From Rubrivivax sp. SCN 71-131 (GTDB taxonomy: Bacteria > Pseudomonadota > Gammaproteobacteria > Burkholderiales > Burkholderiaceae_C), in contig MEFD01000029.1 in the NCBI GenBank assembly GCA_001724995.1, forward strand, positions 1 to 64,000: a stretch of DNA of 64,000 nucleotides, in the 5' to 3' direction. The stretch's first letter is position 1, and each line of letters opens with the position of its first letter. Made by a program: the position numbers and the translations under genes. Below are positions 50,684 through 59,517 of this stretch, one piece after another. The notes beneath the pieces were generated by a model that was given only the letters and a program-made list of their open reading frames with translations, was not told the origin of the DNA and did not search any database.

Positions 50684-52477
50684 ATGCTGCCCGTCGCCCC
50701 CGACCGCCCGAGCCCCGCGCTGCGACGGGCGCAGCGCGCCTGGACGCTGCTGCATGCCGACAGCTCGCGCTCGATCGCGCTCGCCGAGCAGGCTCTGGCC
50801 AAGGCCGGCGAGGACGCGCTCGCGCAGGCCTGGGCCCGCCTGGTGCTCGGGTACAACCGGCTCAACCTCGCCACACCGGCCGAGGCCCTGAGCGCACTCG
50901 AGCCGCTGCGCGCGGACTTCGAGCGCCTGGGCGACCGCGCCGGCGCGCTGCTGCTGGAAGCCGGCATCGCCCGCGCCTGGTGGCGCCAGGGCCGGCTGCA
51001 CGAAGCGCATCACCACCTGCTGCATCTGCGCGACGAAGGCTTGCACCGGCTGAGACACGAACAGCGCAGCGTGCTGCTCAACGCCATCGCCGGGACGCAT
51101 TCGGTGCTCGGTGATTCGGAACAGGCCTTCGCCTACATGGCGTCGGCGCTGCGCGATGCGCGGCCCCGCCACGCGCCGGGCTTCGAAGTCGTGCTGCACT
51201 GCAATCTGGCCAACGAGCTCATGCAGCTCGGCGACAGCGAAGCCGCCCTCGTCCAGCTCGACGAGGGCCTGGAGCGCTGCCGCCGCCTGAGCAACCCGCG
51301 GGTGCTGGCCTCGCTGCTGATCAACCGCATCGTCGTGCTCACCGATCTCGGCCGCGCGCACGAGGCGCTGGCCGACGTTGACGCGGTGCGCGCCATTCCC
51401 GCCGACGAGCAGGGCCGCGGGTGCAACGTCTCGTGCTTCGAAATCCTGGCGCTGGCGGCGCTGCGGGCCGGGAGGATCGCGCTCGGGCGCGAGCTGGTCG
51501 ACGCCGCGGAGGCGGCGCATCACGAACCGATTGCCGACGAGATGCACGAGATCGCGCAGGCCCGCGCCCTGCTCGCCGCGGCCGAGGGCGATGTCGAAGG
51601 CGGCCGCGCGCTGATGGCGCCCTTGCGCGCCCGGCTTCTGGACGACGCCGGCGACGACGGCCTGAGTCTGCGTGTCCGCAGCGGCGGACTGCAGCTGCTG
51701 TCCGAGCTGGACGAGCGCGCCGGTCGCCCCGATGCGGCGCTGGCCGTGCTGCGCGTCTGGCAGCGGGTGCAGGCGCAGCGCGCGGCCACGGCCTCGCGGG
51801 CGCGCACGCAGGCGGCGCTGCTGCAGACCGAGTTGATGCGACTGCACCGCCAGCTCGGGGAGCAGCAGGCGCGTCGGCGCGAGACGGAGCGCGCACGCGC
51901 CGAACTGCAGGCCATCAACGAGCAGCTCTCACGCCAGGTACGGGAGATCGAACGCCTGCAGGTGCGATTGCGCGAGCAGGCCGCACGCGACCCGCTGACA
52001 GGCCTCTTCAACCGCCGTCACCTCGCCGACGCCCTGCCGGCGATGCTGGCGCTGGCGCGCCGCGAAGGCCAGCCGCTGGCGGTGGCCATCATCGACCTCG
52101 ACCACTTCAAGGGCGTCAACGACCGCCACGGCCACGCCGCCGGGGACGAGGTGCTGACCGCGTTCGCCCGCCTGCTGCTCGACGAAAGCCGCGCCAGCGA
52201 TGTCGTCTGCCGCTGGGGCGGCGAAGAGTTCTGCCTGCTGCTGCCTTGCACCGGCGCGGTGGCCGCCGCGCACCGCCTGGAGCGGCTGCTGCTGCGCTGG
52301 CGCGCGCAGGTGTTCGGGCCCGACGGCCCGCCACTGGCGGACTTGAGCTTCACCGCCGGCGTGTGCGACTGCACCGACCCCGGCGCCGACGGCGAGGCCT
52401 TGCTGCAGGCGGCCGACCAGGCACTGCTCGCCGGCAAGCGCGCGGGACGCGCACAGGTGCGATGCGTCCAGGACTGA
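50684..52477 (+). CDS. TPR-like repeat diguanylate cyclase (GGDEF)
   Basis: A 597-residue soluble protein. Residues about 15-390 are helical TPR-like repeats (for example EALSALEPLRADFERLGD, AALVQLDEGLERCRRL), then a coiled coil (about 370-430) and a GGDEF domain. The active site is GGEEF (512-516), and an inhibitory I-site RASD (503-506) sits exactly five residues before it, so product feedback is expected. It should make cyclic di-GMP in response to a protein or ligand bound by the repeats. No transmembrane helix is present. A GATAAT hexamer ends six bases before the ATG, with no ribosome site. Confidence 0.92.
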   Translation: MLPVAPDRPSPALRRAQRAWTLLHADSSRSIALAEQALAKAGEDALAQAWARLVLGYNRLNLATPAEALSALEPLRADFERLGDRAGALLLEAGIARAWWRQGRLHEAHHHLLHLRDEGLHRLRHEQRSVLLNAIAGTHSVLGDSEQAFAYMASALRDARPRHAPGFEVVLHCNLANELMQLGDSEAALVQLDEGLERCRRLSNPRVLASLLINRIVVLTDLGRAHEALADVDAVRAIPADEQGRGCNVSCFEILALAALRAGRIALGRELVDAAEAAHHEPIADEMHEIAQARALLAAAEGDVEGGRALMAPLRARLLDDAGDDGLSLRVRSGGLQLLSELDERAGRPDAALAVLRVWQRVQAQRAATASRARTQAALLQTELMRLHRQLGEQQARRRETERARAELQAINEQLSRQVREIERLQVRLREQAARDPLTGLFNRRHLADALPAMLALARREGQPLAVAIIDLDHFKGVNDRHGHAAGDEVLTAFARLLLDESRASDVVCRWGGEEFCLLLPCTGAVAAAHRLERLLLRWRAQVFGPDGPPLADLSFTAGVCDCTDPGADGEALLQAADQALLAGKRAGRAQVRCVQD

Positions 52478-52525
52478 GCGCGTCCGATTTGCAGCAGCGG
52501 CGAGCGCGGAGCCGGTGCTTGCGCC

Positions 52526-53215
52526 TCAACGCCCGCCGAACACCTTCTTCAGGATCGCGCTGCCGGTCTTGGCCGGATCGGCGCGGATGCGCTGCTCCTC
52601 CTCGCCGATCATCAGGTACAGGCCGTCGAGCGCCTTGCCGGTGACGTAGCCCGGCAGGTCGGCGTCCTCGGACTTCACGAGGCCCAGGCGCGAGGCGCGG
52701 GACGCGAAGGCGTTGTAGCGCTCGGCGAGCTTCACGCGCTCGGTGGCCCGGGTCACGATGGGCAGGAAGCGCTCACCCAGCGGCAAGCGCGTCTTGCGCG
52801 CGAAGAAGTCGGTCACCGAGGTGCTGCCGCCGCGCACGATGTCCACGGCGTCCTCGACGCTCATGTCGCGCACCGCCTGTACCAGCAGCTCGCGCGCCTG
52901 TGGCACCGCCTGCTCGGCGGCACGGTTCATCGCGGTGACGAGTTCGTCCACGCGCTTGCGCTGGCCGAGGCTGGAGAGAAGCCGGCCCGCCTCCTCCAGC
53001 AGCCCCGGCAAGGGTATGCGGACCTTGGGATTGGCCAGGAAGCCATCCTCGCGCCCGAGCAGGCTCACGGCCGATGCCGCCCCTCGCTCGAGCGCCAGAC
53101 GCACGCCGGCCGTAGCGTCGTCGATGCCGAGCGCCGCCGCGGCGGGCAGCACGTGGCCCCAGGCCGCTGCCGCGGCCGCCGCGCCAGCGGCGCGGGTGAA
53201 TTGCCGTCTCTTCAT
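52526..53215 (-). CDS. DUF4197 exported protein with Tat-like signal
   Basis: A 229-residue protein with an N-terminal signal of Tat type (MKRRQFTRAAGAAAAAAAWG) ending near residue 30. The body is helical and matches DUF4197 (ALGIDDATAGVRLALERG, FLANPKVRIPLPGLL, TSVTDFFARKTRLPL). Function is unknown; family members are periplasmic or lipoproteins. GGAGA precedes the ATG at 53215. It converges with the diguanylate cyclase gene. Confidence 0.86.
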   Translation of the reverse strand: MKRRQFTRAAGAAAAAAAWGHVLPAAAALGIDDATAGVRLALERGAASAVSLLGREDGFLANPKVRIPLPGLLEEAGRLLSSLGQRKRVDELVTAMNRAAEQAVPQARELLVQAVRDMSVEDAVDIVRGGSTSVTDFFARKTRLPLGERFLPIVTRATERVKLAERYNAFASRASRLGLVKSEDADLPGYVTGKALDGLYLMIGEEEQRIRADPAKTGSAILKKVFGGR

Positions 53216-53308
53216 GGGCGATCTCCCCGAAGTCGCGTCGAGGGCGAGTCTCCCACAGCACCGGCCAGCCGGCCGTCGCAACCCGCGCCGATCGAAAGCT
53301 GGGCTCCT

Positions 53309-53914
53309 TCAGCTCGGCGCAGGGCTCCAGTCGGTCAGCAGCTCGCGCCGCATGTCCGGCGGCTTGGGCTCCTCGGCCGCGGGATCGCGGGTGCCGGTGA
53401 TGATCCAGCATGCCAGCTGCTCGCCTTCGGTGCAGAAGGCACGCCGCACGACTTCGCTGCGCGCGGCCCTGCCGCCGAGGACCTTGGCGCCATAGCCCTG
53501 CAGGTGCAGGGCCTGCAGCAGGATCATCAACGCCGCCCCGGCGCTCAACCATTGCTCGTAGGGCGGCACATCGGGCACATCGTCCCGGATGCGGACGACG
53601 ACCGCCAGCAGACCCGGTCCGGTAAAGGCACGCTCACGCGCGTTGATGACGCCGGAGGCATCGCGACCGGTTGCCGCCGCCGCCCGGGCAAAGAGTTCGC
53701 CAAGCGCCGCGCGCTCCTCGCTGCCGACGTGGACGAAGCGCACCGGGCGCAGCCCCTGGTGATCGGGGGCGCCGAGGGTCAGCTCGGCGGCGCGCTGCAG
53801 CACCTCGGGCGGCGGCGCGGGCGGCCGCAGCGCGTGCGCATCGACCGAACGGCGCGCCGCCAGCGCCTGCAGCAGCGCAAGCGGATCCGCGCCCACCCCG
53901 GATGCACCGAGCAC
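53309..53914 (-). CDS. Nitroreductase family protein (YdjA-like), start uncertain
   Basis: An FMN-dependent oxidoreductase of about 195-201 residues. The family start is LALLQALAARRSVDAHAL, with FMN contacts in ARRS, an internal YEQWLSAGAALMILLQALHLQGYGAKVLGG block and a C-terminal WIITGT. Two GTG codons (53914 and 53896) are possible starts; neither has a clear ribosome site, and no ATG is available. It follows nrdJ after 22 bp on the same strand. The substrate is unknown. Confidence 0.8.
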   Translation of the reverse strand: MLGASGVGADPLALLQALAARRSVDAHALRPPAPPPEVLQRAAELTLGAPDHQGLRPVRFVHVGSEERAALGELFARAAAATGRDASGVINARERAFTGPGLLAVVVRIRDDVPDVPPYEQWLSAGAALMILLQALHLQGYGAKVLGGRAARSEVVRRAFCTEGEQLACWIITGTRDPAAEEPKPPDMRRELLTDWSPAPS

Positions 53915-53936
53915 GCGCCGCCGTCGGATGTTCAGT

Positions 53937-56876
53937 TCAGCCGCACTGCCCCACGTAGCCGCAGGCCGTGCAGAAGTCGCAGCCGTCCTTGTGGATGACC
54001 GTCGAGTTGCCGCATTCCGGACAGGGCTTGCCGGGCTGCAGCGCCTGCACGCGGCCTGGCTCGCCGGCGCCGCTGCGCGGCGACTCGAGCACACCCATCT
54101 CGCGCAGCGGCAGCCCCTCCTCGTCGAGCACGCCCAGCATCGCATAGCGGTGGATGATCAGGCGCGCGAGGTAGGCCACGGTGCTCGGCCACATCTGCTG
54201 GCGCTGCTGGCCGTGCGGCAGACCGGGCACGAAGGCCATGAAGTGCCCGAGCGGTTCGGCGTAGTTCAGCAGCTTGCGCAGCTTCATGCCGATCCAGGCC
54301 GGGTCGATGACGCGCATGTCCAGCGACAGCAGCCGCGCCAGGCCGTCGAGCGCACGCGGGTAATTGCCCGAGAAGCCGATCGCGCAGGGTCGCGTCACCG
54401 GCAGGCCGTCGGGCCCGGGCAGCGTGACTTCCTTGAGCGTGAGCGTGAAGCGCTCGTCGGCGGCCGGGTTGTCGATGTCCACCGCCCAGGCCAGCGTGCC
54501 GGAAGGGCCGGTGCGCGGCTCCTGGCGCGAGAAGAGCGCGTCCATCACCGGGGTCGGACGCGTGTCGTCGTCCGTCGGCAGCGCGCCTAGCACCTCGCAG
54601 CGCCAGCGGATCACCGCGGCGGTAGCGGCCACGACGCCGGGGAAGAGGCGCTTCTCGCCATGCGGCGGGAAGGGCATCTCGAAGGAGCGCTCCTCGGCCA
54701 CGGTCGACAGCGCGTCGAGCTTGAGCTGCAGCCAGGCCGGGTCGTTGGCACGTAGGTCCATCGACAGCGTCTTGGCCATCGCGCCCAGGCCGCGTGGCTG
54801 CTCGGCGCCGTTGACCCAGACCTCGAAGGGACGCGAACGGCGCGAGGGCACGCCCGATTCGTCCTCCTCGGGCAATTCACCGACGAAGAGGCCGAAGTCG
54901 CCGAAGGGATGCTGCACCATGTAGGTCCAGGCCGCGTTGCCGCCGGGCAGTTCGGGCCGACCCGGCCAGCGCAGGCTGGCCAGCACCGGCGCAGGCAGGC
55001 GCTCGAGCGCCAGGCGCCGGTTGGCGTCGTCGATGGGCATCGGCGTCGGCGTGGCCTGGGTGCTCGGCGTCGTGCTCAGCACCGAGCCGACGACGGCGTT
55101 GGGGCGGTAGGTCGCCAGGCCCTTGAGCCCCGATTCCCAGGCCTGCAGGTACAGGCCCTGGAAGTCGGCGTAGGGGTAGTCCGCGGGAACGTTGACGGTC
55201 TTGCTGATTGCCGTGTCGATGTAGGGCGCGACGGCGGCGACCATCGCCTCGTGATCCAGCGCGCTCATCTCCAGCGCGGTGACGAAGGCGTCGGTCAGCG
55301 GCGCGTCCTCGCCCTTGAGGTGACGATGCAGGCGCCAGGCGTGGTCCTCGACCGCGTATTCGCGCAGGCTGCCGTCGGGCATGCGCTTCTTGCGCGTGTA
55401 GGTCCAGCTGAAGGGTGGCTCGATGCCGTTGCTGGCGTTGTCGGCGAACGCCAGGCTGATGGTGCCGGTGGGCGCGATCGACAGCAGGTGCGAATTGCGC
55501 AGGCCATGCTGGCGGATGCGCTCGCGGATGCCCGCCGGCAGCCTCGTGGCGAAGGTGGCGCCGGAGAGGAAGAGGTCGGCGTTGAAGAGCGGGAAGGGAC
55601 CGCGCTCGCGCGCGAGCTCGATGCTGGCCTCGTAGGCGGCGTCCCGCATGACCTCGGAGATACGCCGCGCCATCGCACGCGCGGGTTCGGTGTCGTAACG
55701 CAGGCCGAGCATGACGAGCGCATCACCCAGGCCGGTGAACCCGAGGCCGATGCGGCGCTTGCGCCGTGCTTCCTCATGCTGCTGCGGCAGCGGCCACACG
55801 CTCACGTCGAGCACGTTGTCGAGCATGCGCACGGCGACCTTGCACAACTCGGCGAAGCCGGCATCGTCGAAGGCCACGTCGTCCTCGAAGGGCCGGCGTA
55901 CGAAGCGCGTGAGGTCGATGGAGCCCAGGCAGCAGCAGCCATAAGGCGGCAGCGGCTGCTCGGCGCAGGGGTTGGTGCTGGAGATCGTCTCGCAGTAGGC
56001 GAGGTTGTTGTCGCGGTTGATGGTGTCCAGGAAGAGCACGCCGGGCTCGGCGTGGTCGTACGTGGAGCGCATGATCTGGTCCCACAGATCGCGTGCGCGC
56101 AGCTTGCGGTAGACCCAAAGCACGCGGCCGTCGGCGTCGGTGCGCGCGTAGGCGCCCGCGGCCTTGAGCTTGGCCCCGGGCTCGGCGGTGTGCACGAGCT
56201 CGATTTCGCCGTCGGCCTTGACGGCCTGCATGAAGGCGTCGGTGACGCCCACGCTGATGTTGAAGTTGGCGAGGTCGCCGCTGTCCTTGGCGTGGATGAA
56301 CTCCTCCACGTCCGGGTGGTCGCAGCGCAGCACGCCCATCTGCGCACCGCGGCGAGCGCCGGCGCTCTCCACCGTCTCGCAGCTGCGATCGAACACGCGC
56401 ATGTAGCTCACCGGCCCCGAGGCGCTGCTCTGCGTGCTGCCCACCCAGGCGCCGCGCGGGCGGATGCGGCTGAAGTCGTAGCCGACGCCACCGCCGCGGC
56501 GCATGGTCTCGGCGGCCTCGGTGAGTGCGGTGTAGATGCCCGGGTGGCCGTCTTCGAGTTGGGCGATCGAGTCCCCCACCGGCTGCACGAAGCAGTTGAT
56601 GAGCGTGGCCGCCAGGTCCGTCCCGGCGGCCGATTGGATGCGCCCGGCCGGGATGAAGCCCTCCTCGAGTGCCCACAGGAAGCGCGTGGCCCACTCGGCG
56701 CGGCGTTGCGGCGCCTCCGCTTGCGCCAGCGCCTGGGCGACCCGCTGGTGCACCTGCAGCGCCGTGGCCTCGTCCCCCTTGGCGTACTTCTCCTTCAGCA
56801 CTTCGGCGCTGATGGGCTGAGCCGGCAGGGTGGCAACGGTCGGAAGCGTGGCAGGCTGGACCTGAGGGTCGGACAT
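53937..56876 (-). CDS. nrdJ: Class II (B12-dependent) ribonucleoside-diphosphate reductase
   Basis: A 979-residue adenosylcobalamin-dependent reductase converting ribonucleotides to deoxyribonucleotides with or without oxygen. Active-site segments are [10 protein letters not shown], the radical and acid residues in [18 protein letters not shown], and [20 protein letters not shown]. The C-terminus has a zinc ribbon (CPECG...CDFCTACG) carrying the redox cysteines. GGAGA precedes ATG. The 343-bp region upstream carries an FNR-like box and an inverted repeat; no clear B12 riboswitch is seen. Confidence 0.96.
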   Translation of the reverse strand: MSDPQVQPATLPTVATLPAQPISAEVLKEKYAKGDEATALQVHQRVAQALAQAEAPQRRAEWATRFLWALEEGFIPAGRIQSAAGTDLAATLINCFVQPVGDSIAQLEDGHPGIYTALTEAAETMRRGGGVGYDFSRIRPRGAWVGSTQSSASGPVSYMRVFDRSCETVESAGARRGAQMGVLRCDHPDVEEFIHAKDSGDLANFNISVGVTDAFMQAVKADGEIELVHTAEPGAKLKAAGAYARTDADGRVLWVYRKLRARDLWDQIMRSTYDHAEPGVLFLDTINRDNNLAYCETISSTNPCAEQPLPPYGCCCLGSIDLTRFVRRPFEDDVAFDDAGFAELCKVAVRMLDNVLDVSVWPLPQQHEEARRKRRIGLGFTGLGDALVMLGLRYDTEPARAMARRISEVMRDAAYEASIELARERGPFPLFNADLFLSGATFATRLPAGIRERIRQHGLRNSHLLSIAPTGTISLAFADNASNGIEPPFSWTYTRKKRMPDGSLREYAVEDHAWRLHRHLKGEDAPLTDAFVTALEMSALDHEAMVAAVAPYIDTAISKTVNVPADYPYADFQGLYLQAWESGLKGLATYRPNAVVGSVLSTTPSTQATPTPMPIDDANRRLALERLPAPVLASLRWPGRPELPGGNAAWTYMVQHPFGDFGLFVGELPEEDESGVPSRRSRPFEVWVNGAEQPRGLGAMAKTLSMDLRANDPAWLQLKLDALSTVAEERSFEMPFPPHGEKRLFPGVVAATAAVIRWRCEVLGALPTDDDTRPTPVMDALFSRQEPRTGPSGTLAWAVDIDNPAADERFTLTLKEVTLPGPDGLPVTRPCAIGFSGNYPRALDGLARLLSLDMRVIDPAWIGMKLRKLLNYAEPLGHFMAFVPGLPHGQQRQQMWPSTVAYLARLIIHRYAMLGVLDEEGLPLREMGVLESPRSGAGEPGRVQALQPGKPCPECGNSTVIHKDGCDFCTACGYVGQCG

Positions 56877-57117
56877 GGGTTTATCTCCAGTGGCGGCGCG
56901 CGCCGATTATGTGCCCGGACCGACGCTTCTGCAGTCGGGGGCCGCCTCCTCGGGTTGATCCCGATCGGCGGCATTCATGGGCCGCGAGGGCTACGCCGGA
57001 CGGGCGTCCTGGGCAGCTTTGCGGCGCTTGGCCGCATCAATGCAGCGTTTTCGCCGTCACGGCGCGAAATCACGCCGACTCACGGCGCAGAGCCCGGGCC
57101 GCGACGTGACGATTGAT

Positions 57118-57167
57118 GACGCAATTGGTTACAACCGCAACTTAGCTTGAGATGGATCAATTGCGTC
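57118..57167. repeat. 10-bp perfect inverted repeat with 30-bp spacer
   Basis: GACGCAATTG (57118-57127) and CAATTGCGTC (57158-57167) are exact inverted copies. The spacer contains the FNR-like box. It lies about 240-290 bp before the nrdJ start codon in a locally AT-richer patch, so it may be a regulator site or an mRNA stem. Confidence 0.7.
57147..57160. promoter_or_regulatory. FNR/ANR-like box upstream of nrdJ
   Basis: TTGAGATGGATCAA matches TTGAT-N4-ATCAA with one mismatch. It is 271 bp from the nrdJ start codon. Control of a class II reductase by low oxygen would make sense, but the distance is large and no -10 can be fixed. Confidence 0.5.
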
Positions 57168-57218
57168 GGGGCGCAACCCCGACCGCCAACACGACAGGCG
57201 GGCGGCCCGGCCGCCCGC
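57165..57218 (-). terminator. Tandem hairpins after the flavoprotein gene
   Basis: Two stems follow the stop codon at 57220: GCGGGCGGC/GCCGCCCGC (57198-57218) and GTCGGGG/CCCCGAC with a five-base loop (57165-57183). They could end the flavoprotein transcript. No T-tract follows, so Rho-independent action is uncertain. Confidence 0.4.
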
Positions 57219-57219
57219 T

Positions 57220-58461
57220 TCAGGCACTCCGCCCTGCGGCCTCCAGCATCGCCTCCACAGTCTCGAACTTGCGCCGGCAGCGCTCGGCCGCGGCCTGCGC
57301 GAGCTCGGCAGCATCGATCGCGCGCCAGGCGGCATGATCGATGCGCCGGCGCCCGCGCTCGGCAAGCAGTGCCGCCAGGCCCTGGCCCCCCGCGCGGCCA
57401 TGCGCCACCGTCTCGGCTGCGACGCGCTGCGCCAGCTGCTGTGCCTCGGTCCGGTTGGTCGGAATCGTTCCCGAAGGGCCGCGTCTGGCCCAACCGGTGA
57501 CGTAGAGACCGTCGTCGATGCGCCCGTTGTCGCTGGCGAACACGCCGTCCGCGGGCGCGGCGCTGCAGCAGGGCACGCTGCGGTAGCCGATGCAGCTCAC
57601 CGCGAGCTCGGCCGGGATCTCGTGCTCGCTGCCGTCGGCACGCGTGAAGCGCACTGCCTGCAGCCGCCCGTCGCCGACGAAGGCCCGGGGTGCCAGGCCG
57701 AAGTGAAAGACGATGCGGATCGGCAGCTCGCGCGTGTCCGCGGCATAGCCGCGCAGGATGTCGACGATCGGGGAATCGCCCACGATCGCCGCCGGGTCGC
57801 TCACGTCGGCGACGCGCGTGCTCGCACGCGAGAGCGTGCCCAGCTCGGCAAGCTCCTTCTGCGTGAACTTGGCGTCTGCCGCACCACGGCGACCGACGAT
57901 GTGAATCACCTCGAGCGGCAGTGCGGCAAGCTTCTCCTGGACGTCCGGCGCCAGGTCGGAGCCGGCGAGTTCGGCGTGCGACTTGGCCAGCAGCCGCGCC
58001 ACGTCGACAGCGACGTTGCCGTTGCCGATCACCACGGCGGAGCGCACCGCGTGCAGCGGCGGCGCGGCGTGGTCGGGGTGGTTGTTGTACCAGCCGACGA
58101 AGGAGGCGGCGCCGATGACGCCGGGCAAGTCCTCGCCGGGGACGCCAAGACGCCGGTCCTGCGGCGCGCCGGTGGCGAGCACCACGGTGTCGTAGAGCGC
58201 GCGCAACTCCTCCAGCGTCAGGTCGCGGCCGACCTCGACGTTGCCGTAGAAGCCGACCTGCTCGCGCGCGAGCACGCGGTCGAGCACGCGCACGACGGCC
58301 TTGGAGCCCTGGTGATCGGGCGCAACGCCGTAGCGTACGAGCCCGAAGGGCACGGGCAGGCGCTCGATGACGTCGATGCGCGCGTCCGGCGCCAGCCGCA
58401 GCAACTGGTCGGCGAGATAGCAACCCGCCGGGCCGCTTCCGATGATGGCGATATACCTCAT
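57220..58461 (-). CDS. FprA/adrenodoxin-reductase-like ferredoxin(flavodoxin)-NADP reductase
   Basis: A 413-residue flavoprotein. FAD motif IIGSGPAGCYLADQ opens the protein; the NADP Rossmann motif is VIGNGNVAVDVARLL; VPFGLVRYGVAPDHQ and YVTGWARRGPSGTIPTNR are hallmarks of the adrenodoxin-reductase/FprA group. It should move electrons between NADPH and a ferredoxin or flavodoxin; a flavodoxin gene lies divergently 106 bp away, a likely partner. The start is ATG at 58461 or 58467; no ribosome site settles it. Confidence 0.9.
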   Translation of the reverse strand: MRYIAIIGSGPAGCYLADQLLRLAPDARIDVIERLPVPFGLVRYGVAPDHQGSKAVVRVLDRVLAREQVGFYGNVEVGRDLTLEELRALYDTVVLATGAPQDRRLGVPGEDLPGVIGAASFVGWYNNHPDHAAPPLHAVRSAVVIGNGNVAVDVARLLAKSHAELAGSDLAPDVQEKLAALPLEVIHIVGRRGAADAKFTQKELAELGTLSRASTRVADVSDPAAIVGDSPIVDILRGYAADTRELPIRIVFHFGLAPRAFVGDGRLQAVRFTRADGSEHEIPAELAVSCIGYRSVPCCSAAPADGVFASDNGRIDDGLYVTGWARRGPSGTIPTNRTEAQQLAQRVAAETVAHGRAGGQGLAALLAERGRRRIDHAAWRAIDAAELAQAAAERCRRKFETVEAMLEAAGRSA

Positions 58462-58566
58462 GAGCATGGAGGGAGGGGCGAAACCCTCACTGTTGATGTC
58501 GTGCAATACGCGATTCTTGCCTGACAAGGCGCTGACGCGTGAGAATCCACGTCAAGGAGTGCAGGA

Positions 58567-59040
58567 ATGGGAATGAGGATCAAACTCCTCGTCGGCACCA
58601 TGACCGGCACCGCCGAGCTCGTCGCCCAGGAAGTGCAGCAGACGCTGCAGAACGGGGGCCACGAGGCGGAGGTGCTGATGATGGACGGCGTAGGTATCGA
58701 CGTCTTCGGCCGGGGCGGGGTGTTCATCGTCTGCACCTCGACGCACGGCTATGGCGACATCCCGGACAACGCGGTCGAGTTCTTCGAGACGCTCGAGCGC
58801 AGGCGTCCGCGGCTGGACAACGTCGTCTACGGCGTGATTGCGCTCGGCGACGGCACCTACGGCGAAAACTTCTGCAAGGCCGGAGCGCGCTTCGACGAGT
58901 TGCTCTCGAAGCTCGGTGCGCGGCGCGCCGGCAAGCCCTTGCAGCACGACGCCAACTCCGGCGACGTGCCCGAGGAGGTGGCCACGCAGTGGGTGGCCGA
59001 GTGGGTCCAGGAACATCTCGGCTCCGACGGAGCCGCATGA
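58567..59040 (+). CDS. Flavodoxin/MioC-like FMN protein
   Basis: A 157-residue flavodoxin-fold protein. The FMN phosphate loop is GTMTGTAE, the first ring-stacking loop STHGYGDIPDN and the second ALGDGTYGENFCKAG, as in MioC and sulfite-reductase-type flavodoxins. It is likely a soluble one- or two-electron carrier; the divergent FprA-like reductase is the obvious donor. AAGGAG lies seven bases before ATG. Its stop overlaps the thioesterase start (ATGA). Confidence 0.9.
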   Translation: MGMRIKLLVGTMTGTAELVAQEVQQTLQNGGHEAEVLMMDGVGIDVFGRGGVFIVCTSTHGYGDIPDNAVEFFETLERRRPRLDNVVYGVIALGDGTYGENFCKAGARFDELLSKLGARRAGKPLQHDANSGDVPEEVATQWVAEWVQEHLGSDGAA

Positions 59041-59504
59041 GCGAGGCTTCAACCATGTCCGAATGGGTCAATACGTTCAAGGGTGCCGTGCTCGCGTCGG
59101 AGTACGACGGTGCCACCCACATGAACTCGCGCATGTACGTCTCGCGCTTCGACCAAGCAACCTGGGGCCTGCTGCATGCGATTGGCCTCACCCCCGCCAC
59201 GATGAAGCAGCAGGCGCTGCGCGTGGCGACCGTGCGTCAGAACTACCAGTACCTGCGCGAGCTGCGCGGTGGTGAGCTGGTGCAGATCCGGAGCGGCTTT
59301 CTCGCCGTGGGCGAAAAATACTTCCGCTTCCTGCACCAGATGACCGACGCGGAGAGCGGCGCGCTGCTGGCCACCGCCGACTTCGTCGCCGTGCTGGCCA
59401 GCCTCGAGCGCAACGAGAGCGTGCCGCTTCCGCCGGCGCTGCAGGAGAAGGCGCGCCGCCATCTCGTGGGTGGTGACGCACCGCCGGCCGCCCTGCCCAG
59501 CTGA
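59037..59504 (+). CDS. Hotdog-fold thioesterase (4-hydroxybenzoyl-CoA thioesterase-like)
   Basis: A 155-residue protein with the acyl-CoA thioester hydrolase hotdog pattern (DGATHMNSRMYVSRFDQATW, then VRQNYQYLRELRGGELVQIRSGFL). The usual catalytic Asp of 4HBT enzymes is replaced locally by Asn or Ser in HMNSRMY, so activity cannot be taken for granted. The ATG overlaps the flavodoxin stop, implying coupled translation; Met7 is an alternative start. Substrate unknown. Confidence 0.83.
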   Translation: MSEASTMSEWVNTFKGAVLASEYDGATHMNSRMYVSRFDQATWGLLHAIGLTPATMKQQALRVATVRQNYQYLRELRGGELVQIRSGFLAVGEKYFRFLHQMTDAESGALLATADFVAVLASLERNESVPLPPALQEKARRHLVGGDAPPAALPS

Positions 59505-59517
59505 TCGGCAGCAGGGT

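Larger units (their letters stand above)
56877..57219. other. Long leader/regulatory region upstream of nrdJ
   Basis: This 343-bp gap between nrdJ and the flavoprotein gene has no convincing coding frame. From the nrdJ side outward it holds GC-rich sequence, then an AT-richer island (about 57110-57165) with an inverted repeat and an FNR-like site, and two hairpins just after the flavoprotein stop. I looked for B12-box features of a cobalamin riboswitch and found none convincing. Confidence 0.6.

Noticed and set aside
56877..57219. Cobalamin riboswitch before nrdJ
   Set aside because: Expected because of B12 dependence, but I could not find a convincing B12 box or core pattern; a covariance-model search would settle it.
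58462..58527. Upstream TTG start for the FprA-like reductase
   Set aside because: It would prepend about 22 residues before the FAD motif, which family members lack, and would occupy the divergent promoter.
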